Below are positions 46,290 through 55,724 of a stretch of 64,000 nucleotides of DNA, piece after piece. This DNA comes from CAVQYV01 sp963718295 [NCBI: uncultured Methylomirabilota bacterium] (GTDB taxonomy: Bacteria > Methylomirabilota > Methylomirabilia > CAVQYV01), in assembly GCA_963718295.1 (NCBI GenBank), contig CAVQYV010000005.1, forward strand, positions 41,781 through 105,780, written 5' to 3'. Below the pieces are notes generated by a model, which was not told the origin of the DNA, did no database searches, and worked only from the letters and a program-made list of their open reading frames with translations. The translations under genes and the position numbers were made by a program. Each line of letters starts with the position of its first letter. The stretch's first letter is position 1.

Positions 46290-48450
46290 TTATTTGCCCA
46301 GGAGCACCACCGTGCTTCGCGGGTTGGCAAGGTAGAAATCCGAAGGATGAAGGGGGATCTCCTCGCCTGGATCCAGGAAATCCGCACCGGCTTCCAGGCT
46401 GGTATCGATCACCCGATACCACCTCTGCCCTTCTTGCGGCGGCGGAACGCGGATGTACTGAGGGGATGGATCGGCGTTCAGGATCACGAAGAGAAGATAA
46501 TCGCCGATTTCGGATGGCTCTTCGCTTCCATCCAGCAAATAGCACAGGGTACGAAGCTCAGGGTCTTCCCAGGATGGCGTTTCCAGGTCCTTGCCATACC
46601 AGGTGATATCAGGCAGATGGTCCGCTTCCAGGTCCCTCCCCAAAAAGAATTTCCTCCTCTGCAGGATGGTATGCCTCCTGGTAAAGGCGACGGCCTTCCG
46701 GTAGAATTCGAAGACGTCTGAGTTCTTCTGGATCTCATTCCAATCGAACCAGCTGATCTCGTTGTCCTGGCAATAGGCATTGTTATTGCCCCGCTGCGTC
46801 CTCAGGAATTCGTCCCCACCGAGGGCCATGGGGGTGCCCGCAGAAAAGAAGAGATAACAGAAATAGTTCTTCGCAAGTTGCTTTCTCAGCTGGATGATCC
46901 GAAGATCGTCGGTTTCCCCCTCCACCCCACAATTCCAGGAGTGATTGTCATTGCTGCCGTCTCGGTTATCCTCCAGGTTGGCTTGGTTGTGTTTGAAATC
47001 GTATGAGACCAGGTCCCACAGGGTAAAGCCGTCGTGGCAGGTAATGAAGTTGATGCTGTTGTATGCCGACCTACCGTCATCTCCATAGAGGTCCGCAGAG
47101 CCAGTAAGCCTCCATCCCAGGTCCTTGACCTGCCCTTTATCTCCCTTCCCGAACCTCCGCATGGTATCTCGAAACTTGCCATTCCATTCTAACCAGTCCA
47201 CCGGAAAGTTCCCCACCTCGTAGGTCCCGAGGTCCCAGGGCTCAGCAATGAGCTTGATCCGACTCAGCACCGGATCCTGGGAGATCACATCGAAGAAGGA
47301 GGCTGACTTCTGGAAAAACCCTTCCTGTCGTCCCAATACCGAGGCCAGGTCGAAGCGAAAACCATCCACATGCATCACTTCCACCCAGTAGCGCAGGGAG
47401 TCCATGACGAGTCGGATCACCGCGGGATGGGCCAGATTGAAGGTATTGCCGCAGCCCGTATAATTCATATAGCGGCGGTAGGGCTCGTGAGAGGCTCCCG
47501 TCAGACAGTAGTAGACCGGGTTATCGATCCCCTTGAAGGAGAGGCAGGGCCCCAGTTCATTCCCCTCCGCGGTATGGTTGTAGACCACATCCAGGATGAC
47601 CTCGATGCCGGCCTGGTGGAGCTCCCGCACTACGGTCTTGAACTCCTCCACCTGGCATCCGGGGAAGTTCTGGGTGCTGTAGGAGGACTCGGGGGCGAAA
47701 AAGCCGATCGTGTTGTATCCCCAGTAGTTCGTCAGGCCTTTCTCCAGGAGGAAATCCTCCACGTAGAGTTCCTGGAGGGGGAGAAATTCGACGGCATTGA
47801 TCCCCAAGCCCTGCAGGTAAGGGATCTTCTCGATGAATCCCCTATAGGTCCCAGGATGGGAAACCCCCGAGGAGGGGTGCGCGGTAAATCCCTTCAGATG
47901 CACCTCATAGAGGATCAGCTTCTCGGGGGGGATATGGGGGGACACATCGCCCTGCCAGTCGAAGCGATCGTCGATTACAATGGAAAGCGGAACCACATGG
48001 GTGTTATCCCGCTGATCCATGTACAGGTCCTTATCGGGTGCGTTAGGGTCATAGGGCAGGAGCAGGTTGTCGGCGTTTCTAAACTTGCCCGTCAGGGCCT
48101 TCGCATAGGGATCCATCAGGAGCTTGTTCTCATTGAATCGCATCCCATATTGGGGATGGTATTCCCCGCGGACCTTGTATCCATAAAGCTGCCCGGCCTT
48201 CACCCCTTCCACGAAAGCATGCCAGATATATCGGGTCCGATTTTCCAGCTGGATGATATCGGAAGGCATCCGCCCCCGGCGAATCGAAGAGGAGCAGATA
48301 GACCTCTGCCGCATGCTGGGAGTAGATCGCAAAATTCACCCCCTCCGGATGGAGCGTGGCCCCCAGAGGATAGAACTTGCCCTTGAAGACCCTCCTGGGG
48401 GTCAGACCTACACTCTTGACAAATGGTGGCTTCGGCTCATAATCCTTCAT
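46290..48450 (-). CDS. glgX: Glycogen debranching enzyme GlgX, one-base frameshift
   Basis: About 720 residues after correction. The first frame gives the CBM48-like start (GKFYPLGATLHPEGVNFAIY to YLLLFDSPG). The second continues RMPSDIIQLENRTRYIWHAF through the GH13 barrel, with nucleophile in GFRFDLASVLG, acid in LIAEPWDLG and FITCHDGFTLWDL. One extra base in the C5 run 48273-48277 causes the break. It hydrolyses alpha-1,6 branches of phosphorylase-trimmed glycogen. No other glycogen genes nearby. Confidence 0.87.
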
Positions 48451-48472
48451 ATCCCCTCCTCCCTCTCAGAGG

Positions 48473-49252
48473 TCAGTCCGCCAGCTGCTGCGCCTCGGCA
48501 AAGCTGAAATGGTCATCCTTCCCCACGATGATGTGGTCGAGGATTCGGATATCCAGCGCCCGCGTCGCCTCAATCAGGGCCCGGGTGAGCTGTCTATCCT
48601 CGGAAGAGGGGTCCGATTGTCCGCTCGGGTGATTGTGGACCAGGATCAAACCGGATGCATGATGGGCCAATGCCTCTTCGATGACGCGCCGGGGATAGAT
48701 GACCGCCCGATTCACCGTTCCTTCGTGGACGATCCGGTGATGCAGAACTTGGTTCTTCGTGTTCAGAAAGATCACCATGAAGCTCTCGTGGGGGCGCCCG
48801 GCCAGCTTGGCTCGAGCGAAATCCAGGACCGCTTGAGGAGAAGATAGCACATCCATCTGCTTCATCTTCTCGGAGAGGTAGGTCCCACAGGTTTCTTTTA
48901 CCAAGTGAATGAGCGAGGAGGAAGCAGGTCCCATCTGTGTAACCTTCTCCAGTTCTTGGGGACTGGCATCCAAGACTCCGGAGAGGCTACCGAAGCGCCC
49001 GATGAGCATCTTGGCGATGGGCTTCACATCCCTTCGAGGAATGGCATAGGTCAGGAGGAGCTCGAGCAGCTCATAATCGTGAAATCCTTCGACCCCCGCC
49101 TTCCGAAACCTCTCCCGCAGCCGCTTGCGATGGTCAATGTAGTCGGGCTTCCCTATCTCGATTCCAGCCGCCTTGCTTGAATCAGAAGGTTCGCCGGTCT
49201 TTCGATGCTTCTTCGGCAAGGATTCCTTCCCGCTCTTATTCCCAACGACCAT
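48473..49252 (-). CDS. radC: RadC/MPN-domain DNA repair family protein
   Basis: A 259-residue protein. Helix-hairpin-helix region about 40-110 (YELLELLLTYAIPRRDVKPI). The JAMM metal motif HNHPSGQSDPSSED lies near residue 205, after VIYPRRVIEEALAHHASG. RadC family; biochemical role still unclear. The N-terminal 35 residues are basic and low complexity. It lies just upstream of glgX on the same strand. Confidence 0.87.
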   Translation of the reverse strand: MVVGNKSGKESLPKKHRKTGEPSDSSKAAGIEIGKPDYIDHRKRLRERFRKAGVEGFHDYELLELLLTYAIPRRDVKPIAKMLIGRFGSLSGVLDASPQELEKVTQMGPASSSLIHLVKETCGTYLSEKMKQMDVLSSPQAVLDFARAKLAGRPHESFMVIFLNTKNQVLHHRIVHEGTVNRAVIYPRRVIEEALAHHASGLILVHNHPSGQSDPSSEDRQLTRALIEATRALDIRILDHIIVGKDDHFSFAEAQQLAD

Positions 49253-49285
49253 CGTGAACCTCGGTTCTCGAATGTTGTGTGGACA

Positions 49286-49440
49286 CCCCAGGCAAGCCTG
49301 GGGAAACTTTCTCTTGCCGGTGCGGCCGGCTCCTGAGCGACCTTGTGCGCTTAGGAGCGAGGAGGGCTCGGAGAAGTGAGGCCGAGCTGTCTGAGCCCTC
49401 CGATGGGCTATGAAGGAGGGCGAGTTCTCGGCCGCCGAGA
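49286..49440 (+). repeat. Cluster of four consecutive stem-loops
   Basis: CCCCAGGC/GCCTGGGG (49286-49303), CTCCTGAGCG/CGCTTAGGAG (49330-49357), GGAGGGCTC/GAGCCCTCC (49361-49401) and TCTCGG/CCGAGA (49426-49440). The region has no supported gene. The first hairpin could end plus-strand transcription; the others may be a structured RNA or a relic. Confidence 0.45.
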
Positions 49441-49615
49441 TCGCACGAGCGAATGCACGCGGGAGCGAAGGGGATGGCCAAACCGATGCGCCTTGGGTGC
49501 AAACAAGCCCATCCCCCCCAGCTCAAGCCGGAAAACTCAACGCGATACATTGGCAGTCAGAAATATATCAGGGTCGATTTCAAAGTAAAGCCTTTTCCTG
49601 TTATGGTTTTTGGGG

Positions 49616-49643
49616 TTGACAATTCTGCCGCTTGGTTGATAAT
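49616..49643 (+). promoter_or_regulatory. Promoter of the GT39/helicase operon
   Basis: TTGACA at 49616 and GATAAT at 49638, spacing 16. It lies 45 bases before the ATG at 49688. Confidence 0.62.
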
Positions 49644-49687
49644 CGGACAGGGAGGGACATCCAGAAACAGGGAAATGAGGCAGCGTT

Positions 49688-51217
49688 ATGGGATGTGAAA
49701 CGAGTCAGATCACCGGGAATGGCCAGTTGACGGGGAAGTGGGAGATTCCACTCGTCGCCCTAGTCTTTGCCGTGGCGGCGTTTCTCCTTTTCTTCCGCCT
49801 GGGCGCGGGCAGCCTCCATTCCTGGACCGAGGCGATCTATGCCCAGACCTCCAAGGAGATCCTCCAGACCGGGGATTGGAACACCCTCCATCACAATGGG
49901 ACTCCTTACCTGAAGAAGCCTCCCCTCTTCATGTGGCTTACCGCCATCGCCTACAAATTGTTGGGCATCCATGAGTTTTCTTCCCGTGTCTTTTCCCCTC
50001 TCTTCGCTTTAGGAATCTTCGTTTTCGTTTATCTCCTGGCGCGCCAGATGGGCTCCTGGCAAGTGGGGTTGGGGGCCATTCTCATCCTATTGCATGGCGT
50101 CAAGGACTGGAACTACGCACATCGCTACAATTTCCTGGCCCTCTCCCGCGCCTCCAATATCGACATCCCTCTCACCTTCTTCATCGCCTGGACCCTGTAT
50201 CTCCTCTGGAGGGGGCGCGAGAACCCTCGATGCCTGGCCTGGATGTGCATCCCATTGGGTTTAGGGATCATGACCAAGAGCGCGGTGGGGGGCCTTCCCT
50301 TTCTCATGACCCTTCTCTTCGTTTTCTTCACCCGTAAGCGGGTTTCCTGGAGTTACCGCCACTTGGCCGCCGGACTTGGCCTCGGGATTCTGATTGCGGC
50401 CCCCTGGCACATCGGCCAACTGCTCTTGCATAAGCAGCAATTCTGGAATGACTATGTCTCCAGGACCGTAGTCGCCCGGGTGGGCCACTACCTGACCCGC
50501 GTCAAGCACGAGACCTACTATCTGTCCGTCCTTCGAAAGGGATTCGGGCTATCGGCCTATCTTCTTCCGGTGGCAGTCCTCTATGGGCTCTACCAGGGGA
50601 CGCGGAAGCGACAGGACTCCAGCGTCCTGCTGCTCATCTGGGCACTACTTCCTCTATTGCTCTTCTCCCTGTCCCGCGATAAGAATGGTTGGTATATTTC
50701 CCAGGTCTATCCAGCCATGGCCCTGCTGCTCTGTCAATTCCTGCGGGGAATACTGAAAAGGCCTTGGGCTTTTGCTGCCGTGGTTGCCTTGCTGTTCGCC
50801 ACCGGCCTCCGTTTTCCCCCGCCCGCCGATCCTGCCCGAGAGATCAAGACCTTGATCCCCTGTCTCCAGAAATGGGTCAGGCCGGGAGAGATCCTTCATG
50901 TGTATGGGGCGAAATCTCGGGTGCCTGCCCCCAATCTGACCTTTTATGCGGACCGCCTCACTCGTTCGGTCAGGAGGAGACCCCTCGCCGAGGCTTTAAG
51001 GGAGAAGGGTTTCTTCCTGGTGACCACTACTGACCACTGGAGCGGGGAGAGGGATGGAGGCAGGTTAATCTGTCAGTCGGGGAAATGGGTGCTGTTAGAG
51101 GGCCAGGGGCGGGGAAATGGGAAGAACACCCATTCTTCAAATTACCGAAGTGAGAGGATGCCGTCCTTACCGCAGGCTGAGGAGATAAGGATTCTCAACC
51201 GGAGCCTTGATAGATGA
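49688..51217 (+). CDS. GT39-family (ArnT/PMT-like) membrane glycosyltransferase
   Basis: A 509-residue protein with about ten hydrophobic spans. The first periplasmic loop, LHSWTEAIYAQTSKEILQTG and then GTPYLKKPPLFMWLTAIAYK, is the ArnT-like catalytic loop. The usual DE pair (catalytic aspartate) reads TE here. Family members move sugars from polyprenyl phosphate to lipid A or proteins. The last four bases overlap the helicase start, an odd partnership. Loss of the aspartate could mean altered chemistry. Confidence 0.8.
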   Translation: MGCETSQITGNGQLTGKWEIPLVALVFAVAAFLLFFRLGAGSLHSWTEAIYAQTSKEILQTGDWNTLHHNGTPYLKKPPLFMWLTAIAYKLLGIHEFSSRVFSPLFALGIFVFVYLLARQMGSWQVGLGAILILLHGVKDWNYAHRYNFLALSRASNIDIPLTFFIAWTLYLLWRGRENPRCLAWMCIPLGLGIMTKSAVGGLPFLMTLLFVFFTRKRVSWSYRHLAAGLGLGILIAAPWHIGQLLLHKQQFWNDYVSRTVVARVGHYLTRVKHETYYLSVLRKGFGLSAYLLPVAVLYGLYQGTRKRQDSSVLLLIWALLPLLLFSLSRDKNGWYISQVYPAMALLLCQFLRGILKRPWAFAAVVALLFATGLRFPPPADPAREIKTLIPCLQKWVRPGEILHVYGAKSRVPAPNLTFYADRLTRSVRRRPLAEALREKGFFLVTTTDHWSGERDGGRLICQSGKWVLLEGQGRGNGKNTHSSNYRSERMPSLPQAEEIRILNRSLDR

Positions 51218-53556
51218 CCCCATCCCCTCCAGATCCCACACTTAGCACCCCAGCCGATCCGACCTCCTCCATGGTGGACGATTTTGTGGCCCGCTATCCT
51301 TTTCCTCTGGACGACTTCCAGCTCCAGGCCCTCCGCAAGATCGCCGAAGGATCATCCGTCATCGTCTCTGCCCCCACGGGCGCCGGAAAGACGCTGATCG
51401 CCGAATTTGCCATCTGGCTTGCCTTATCGCGCCAGCAACGAATCGGCTATACCACCCCTCTCAAGGCCCTCAGCAATCAGAAATATGCCGACTTTCAACG
51501 CCAGTTTGGGGAGCAACAGGTCGGCATCCTCACCGGCGATGTGAAGGTGAATCCCCAGGCACCCGTCCTGGTCATGACCACCGAGATCCTTCGCAATATG
51601 TTCTATGAGCGGGCCTTCCCCGAGATGGCCTATGTGGTGCTGGATGAATGCCATTTCATCGGGGATGAGAGCCGGGGGACGGTCTGGGAGGAGATCATCA
51701 TCAACTGCCCTCCCGAAATCCGGCTGGTGGCCCTATCCGCTACGGTCTCCAATATCCGGGAAATCGCAGACTGGATCGAGGAGGTGCACGGGCCCATGGA
51801 GGTCATCTACCACCCCGTTCGTCCGGTCCCGCTGGAATTTCTCTTCTGCGATCGAGAGGCCAAAATGGTCTCTCTGACCGGAATGGGCCAGCGCCAGCTG
51901 GAGCAAAGCCTCTACCGGGGGCAGATGCGAACCGAAAGGAGAGGTCGCCGGGGACGCGCCAAGGATGGGGGGAAGTTCTCCGCACCCCGGAGGCCTGCCA
52001 GTCCCTCCCTGGTCATACCCACCCTCGAGGGCCGAGGTTGGCTTCCGGTCATCTATTTCGTCTTCAGCCGGGCCGGATGCGAGCGATCCCTGCAGCAATT
52101 CCTGGAAGAGGGAGGCGATCTCCTCCGGGGGGATCAAAAGGGGCAGGTGGAGACGCTCATTGAGGAGACGCTGTTGGAGTATCCCAGCATCAGCCTGGAG
52201 AGCGAGCTCAACGCCACCCTCACCCAGGGCTTGAAGCGGGGAGTGGGGGTACATCACGCCGGCATCCTCCCTGCCCTCAAGCGCCTGACCGAGACCCTCT
52301 TCGAGAAAGGCCTGGTCAAAGTGGTGTTCGCCACCGAAACCATGAGCCTGGGGATTCATATGCCTGCGAAGTCGGTGGTCCTTCAGGGGCTATCCAAGAG
52401 GACGGACTATGGATTCCGGAATCTGACTCATAACGAGATCACCCAGATGGGAGGAAGGGCGGGAAGAAGAGGGATCGATCCGGAGGGCAAGTGCATTGTG
52501 GCCTTGGAATCGAAAGAGGCCATCGGTGAGACCCTCCGAGTGATCCGAGGAAGGCCAGAGCCCGTGGAAAGCCAGTTTCGCATCGGATATAGCTCCGCCG
52601 CTTTGCTGCTGCGCAGCTACGCCGACGATGAGGCCATCCGCAAGGTCATCGAATCCAGCCTGGGCCAATATCAGAATCGGAAGCGGATCGAGGCCATGGA
52701 ATTCGAGATCGACCAGTTAGAAGAGAGGGTCAAAGAATGCCAATCCTATCGACCCTTCTGCGGGGATCTGCAACAGATTCAAAGATATCGCCAGCTGAGG
52801 GAGGAAGGGGGAGGCAGAAAGGCGAAGGGAGTGACTCCTGACCGGGAAGAGAGGGCCTGTCATGGTTGCCCCAAGAGGGGGGACTGCGAGCGGCAGATAA
52901 GACGGTGCCGCCGGGCAGAGCGGAGCCTGAATGCCAAGAGGCAGGATCTCGATGTCCTCGCCAACTCCTACTGGGAACAGTTCGTACGGGTGACCGGAGT
53001 CCTGCGGCACTTCGGCTACGTGAAAGGCCATAACCTGACCCCGGAAGGGCAGCTGATCGCCTCATTGCGACACGACAATGAGCTGCTCGTGGCCCGCATC
53101 ACCTTCTCGGGTATTCTGAAGGGGCTGAAGACCGCGGAAATGGCGGCCATGCTGTCCTGCGTGGTGGATGAGCCGCGGAGTCGGGACGCCCTCATCGCCA
53201 AGGCATTTTTGAGGAGCCATCCCCACCTCAAGAGGCGATATCGAGAGATGGAGGCCCTGGCCGAGGAGATCTTCGGAGTGCAGCGGGAAAGGAGGGTCTC
53301 TCTGCCCCTGAACCTGCATACCAACTTCATGGCCGCAGCCTACGAATGGGCCTCAGGGCAGGACGATTGGATAGGACTGGTGCAGGGGAGCTTTGGGGGA
53401 CACGAGGGCGACCTGATCCGCTCCTTCCGGAGGCTCATCGATCTCTGCCGCCAACTCATCGATGCCCCCAACCTCCCCCCTGACCTGGAAAGGGAACTCT
53501 GGCAGGCCACAGAGATATTAGATCGGGATATCGTCTGGGAAAGCGCGCTGATCTAA
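51214..53556 (+). CDS. Ski2-like DEAD/DEAH-box RNA helicase
   Basis: A 780-residue SF2 helicase. Q-like FQLQALRKI, motif I APTGAGKT, Ia TPLKALSNQKY, II DECH, III SATVSN, IV region VIYFVFSRAGCER, V VFATETMSLGIHMPA, VI QMGGRAGRRG. A cysteine cluster CHGCPKRGDCERQIRRC near residue 550 may bind zinc. The C-terminal helical DSHCT-like part resembles Ski2/Mtr4 and cyanobacterial relatives. Probably RNA turnover or processing. Starts four bases inside the GT39 gene. Confidence 0.88.
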   Translation: MTPSPPDPTLSTPADPTSSMVDDFVARYPFPLDDFQLQALRKIAEGSSVIVSAPTGAGKTLIAEFAIWLALSRQQRIGYTTPLKALSNQKYADFQRQFGEQQVGILTGDVKVNPQAPVLVMTTEILRNMFYERAFPEMAYVVLDECHFIGDESRGTVWEEIIINCPPEIRLVALSATVSNIREIADWIEEVHGPMEVIYHPVRPVPLEFLFCDREAKMVSLTGMGQRQLEQSLYRGQMRTERRGRRGRAKDGGKFSAPRRPASPSLVIPTLEGRGWLPVIYFVFSRAGCERSLQQFLEEGGDLLRGDQKGQVETLIEETLLEYPSISLESELNATLTQGLKRGVGVHHAGILPALKRLTETLFEKGLVKVVFATETMSLGIHMPAKSVVLQGLSKRTDYGFRNLTHNEITQMGGRAGRRGIDPEGKCIVALESKEAIGETLRVIRGRPEPVESQFRIGYSSAALLLRSYADDEAIRKVIESSLGQYQNRKRIEAMEFEIDQLEERVKECQSYRPFCGDLQQIQRYRQLREEGGGRKAKGVTPDREERACHGCPKRGDCERQIRRCRRAERSLNAKRQDLDVLANSYWEQFVRVTGVLRHFGYVKGHNLTPEGQLIASLRHDNELLVARITFSGILKGLKTAEMAAMLSCVVDEPRSRDALIAKAFLRSHPHLKRRYREMEALAEEIFGVQRERRVSLPLNLHTNFMAAAYEWASGQDDWIGLVQGSFGGHEGDLIRSFRRLIDLCRQLIDAPNLPPDLERELWQATEILDRDIVWESALI

Positions 53557-53647
53557 GCCAGGCGACCCTCCCCCGCCTCAGGCCTGAAGCCGGCCTACGT
53601 CACTACCCATCCGGGCTGGTCCAAATAGCCGAAAAGGCCAAGGGCAA

Positions 53648-53962
53648 TTAATGCCTTCTGCCGCCGCCTCCGCCGCCTCCGCCGCCTCCGCCTCTTCGAC
53701 CGGAATCCCTACGTTCTTCGGAGCGGGCTTCATTGACCAGAATACTGCGGCCATCGAGGGATTGCCCATTCATCTTGCGGATGGCTTCGTCGGCCTCCTT
53801 CTGGCTTGCCATCTCGACAAAACCGAATCCCCTCGACTGCCCTGTGGATCGGTCTGTGACGAGATTGACGGATTCCACCGTGCCAGCCTTCGAGAATAGC
53901 TCCTCAAGAGCCTCCCTGGTGGTCGTATAAGAAAGGTTACCCACATATAACTTCTTCCCCAT
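53648..53962 (-). CDS. RRM-domain RNA-binding protein with Gly-rich tail
   Basis: A 104-residue protein. RNP2 KLYVGNLSY at 4-12 and RNP1 RGFGFVEM near 46. The tail is arginine/glycine with a run of eleven glycines before RRH. Similar to cyanobacterial Rbp and proteobacterial cold-linked RNA chaperones. ATG 53962 follows ACAGGAGGACCGGACC. The gene lies convergent with the helicase gene. Confidence 0.93.
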   Translation of the reverse strand: MGKKLYVGNLSYTTTREALEELFSKAGTVESVNLVTDRSTGQSRGFGFVEMASQKEADEAIRKMNGQSLDGRSILVNEARSEERRDSGRRGGGGGGGGGGGRRH

Positions 53963-54197
53963 GGTCCGGTCCTCCTGTCTGTTTACAGCGCGAAAGGCCA
54001 ATGAAGCAAGGAAATGCTCGGTCCGAAGAAAACCATGGGGATGCGCCAACCCCCCAAGGAGTTCAAGGGTCGGTGAATCAATATCCGATTTGCCGGGAAA
54101 TGTCAAAGGAAATTCTGTCCGCCGCGCCTCTTCTCCTTGACCGGAGGAAATCCAACGTGTTATCGTTCCCGTGAGGAAACCCAGAAAGGAAACATCC

Positions 54198-55589
54198 ATG
54201 AGATACATCAGTACTCGGGGAGGAGTCGCGCCGATTCCCTTCCGAGAGGCCGTCATGACAGGGCTCGCCCCCGATGGGGGTCTCTTGCTCCCGGAGGAAA
54301 TCCCCGTCCTCTCTCCTAATGTCCTTTACTCCTGGCAGGGGCTTTCTTATCAGGATCTCGCCTTTCAGATCCTCTCCCGCTATGCCGACGATTTGCCATC
54401 CCCGGCACTTCGCGATCTCATCGATCTTTCCTACTCCTCCTTCTCCCATCCCCAGATTACCCCCGTGGTCAAGAAAGGGGAGGTGTACATCCTGGAGCTT
54501 TTCCATGGCCCCACCCTGGCCTTCAAGGATCTGGCGCTCCAATTCCTGGGAAACCTATTTGAGTACCTGCTCAAAGAGAGCGGACAGAAGATGAATATAT
54601 TGGGCGCCACCTCCGGGGATACGGGCAGTGCGGCCATTTACGGAGTGAAGGGAAGGGACAACATTCACATCTTCATCCTCCACCCCCACAAGAAGGTCAG
54701 CCCCATCCAGGAATTGCAGATGACCACGGTTCCCGATGCCAATGTGTTCAATATCGCGATCCGGGGCACCTTCGACGATGGCCAGGGGATTGTGAAGTCC
54801 ATTTTCAATGACCACCCTTTCAAGGAGCGGTACGCCCTGGGAGCCGTCAATTCCATCAACTGGGCGCGGGTGCTGGCTCAGGTGGTCTATTACTTCTATG
54901 CCTATTTTCGGGTGGCAGAGGAGACGGGGAGGGGTGAAGTGCTCGTCTCGGTGCCCACCGGGAATTTTGGGGACATCTTTGCGGGATACCTCGCCCAGAG
55001 GATGGGTCTGCCCATCAAGCGCCTGATTCTGGCCACCAATGAAAATAATATCCTCACCCGCTTCGTACAAAGCGGCGATTATTCCATGGGAGATGTGGTT
55101 GCCACCTACAGTCCCTCCATGGACATCCAGGTAGCCAGCAATTTCGAGCGCTATCTCTATTACCTGTATGGCGAGGACGCGCTGTCGGTGCGAGAGGCCA
55201 TGAGGGTCTTTCAGAGGGAGGGCAGACTCCATTTCTCGGAGGAGGAGCGCAAGAGGGCGCAGGCGGACTTCGTTTCCGCCTCGGTCAGCCAGGAGGAGAC
55301 CCTGGACACCATACGCAAGTTCCACCGAGAGGAAGGCTATCTCCTGGATCCCCATACCGCTGTGGGCGTGAAGGCCGGCCTGCGTTGCCCCGAAGATCAC
55401 CTTCCCCTCATCTGTCTGGCGACCGCCCATCCCGCAAAATTTGGAGAGGCGGTCAAGCGGGCCATCGGAGCCGATCCGGAGCTACCGCCCCCATTGGCTG
55501 GCCTTCAAAGTCGACCGGCTCGATGCGCCATCCTCCCCGCCGGGGTGGATGCGGTAAAGGCCTATATCGAGACTCACGCCATCAGGTGA
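54198..55589 (+). CDS. thrC: Threonine synthase
   Basis: A 463-residue PLP enzyme making threonine from phosphohomoserine. N-terminal YISTRGGVAPIPFREAVMTG, PLP lysine in HGPTLAFKDLALQFLG, ATSGDTGSAA phosphate loop and SVPTGNFGDIFAGYLA. Long, E. coli-like form. ATG 54198 follows AGAAAGGAAACATCC. Convergent or unrelated neighbours. Confidence 0.95.
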   Translation: MRYISTRGGVAPIPFREAVMTGLAPDGGLLLPEEIPVLSPNVLYSWQGLSYQDLAFQILSRYADDLPSPALRDLIDLSYSSFSHPQITPVVKKGEVYILELFHGPTLAFKDLALQFLGNLFEYLLKESGQKMNILGATSGDTGSAAIYGVKGRDNIHIFILHPHKKVSPIQELQMTTVPDANVFNIAIRGTFDDGQGIVKSIFNDHPFKERYALGAVNSINWARVLAQVVYYFYAYFRVAEETGRGEVLVSVPTGNFGDIFAGYLAQRMGLPIKRLILATNENNILTRFVQSGDYSMGDVVATYSPSMDIQVASNFERYLYYLYGEDALSVREAMRVFQREGRLHFSEEERKRAQADFVSASVSQEETLDTIRKFHREEGYLLDPHTAVGVKAGLRCPEDHLPLICLATAHPAKFGEAVKRAIGADPELPPPLAGLQSRPARCAILPAGVDAVKAYIETHAIR

Positions 55590-55724
55590 CCCAACCCAAC
55601 CCTCCCGGCCTCACCAGCTGTTGCATTGCGCATTGCCGGCATCGCTGCCAGCGCTCTCTGGGCATCTGAGACGGGTGGAAGATGTCTCCGTCTCCCCCAG
55701 GCGGAACGACAAGAGAGATCTTTC

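Noticed and set aside
49410-49619. Short plus-strand frames in the stem-loop region before the GT39 gene
   Set aside because: They read through hairpins, have no RBS and no recognisable motif.
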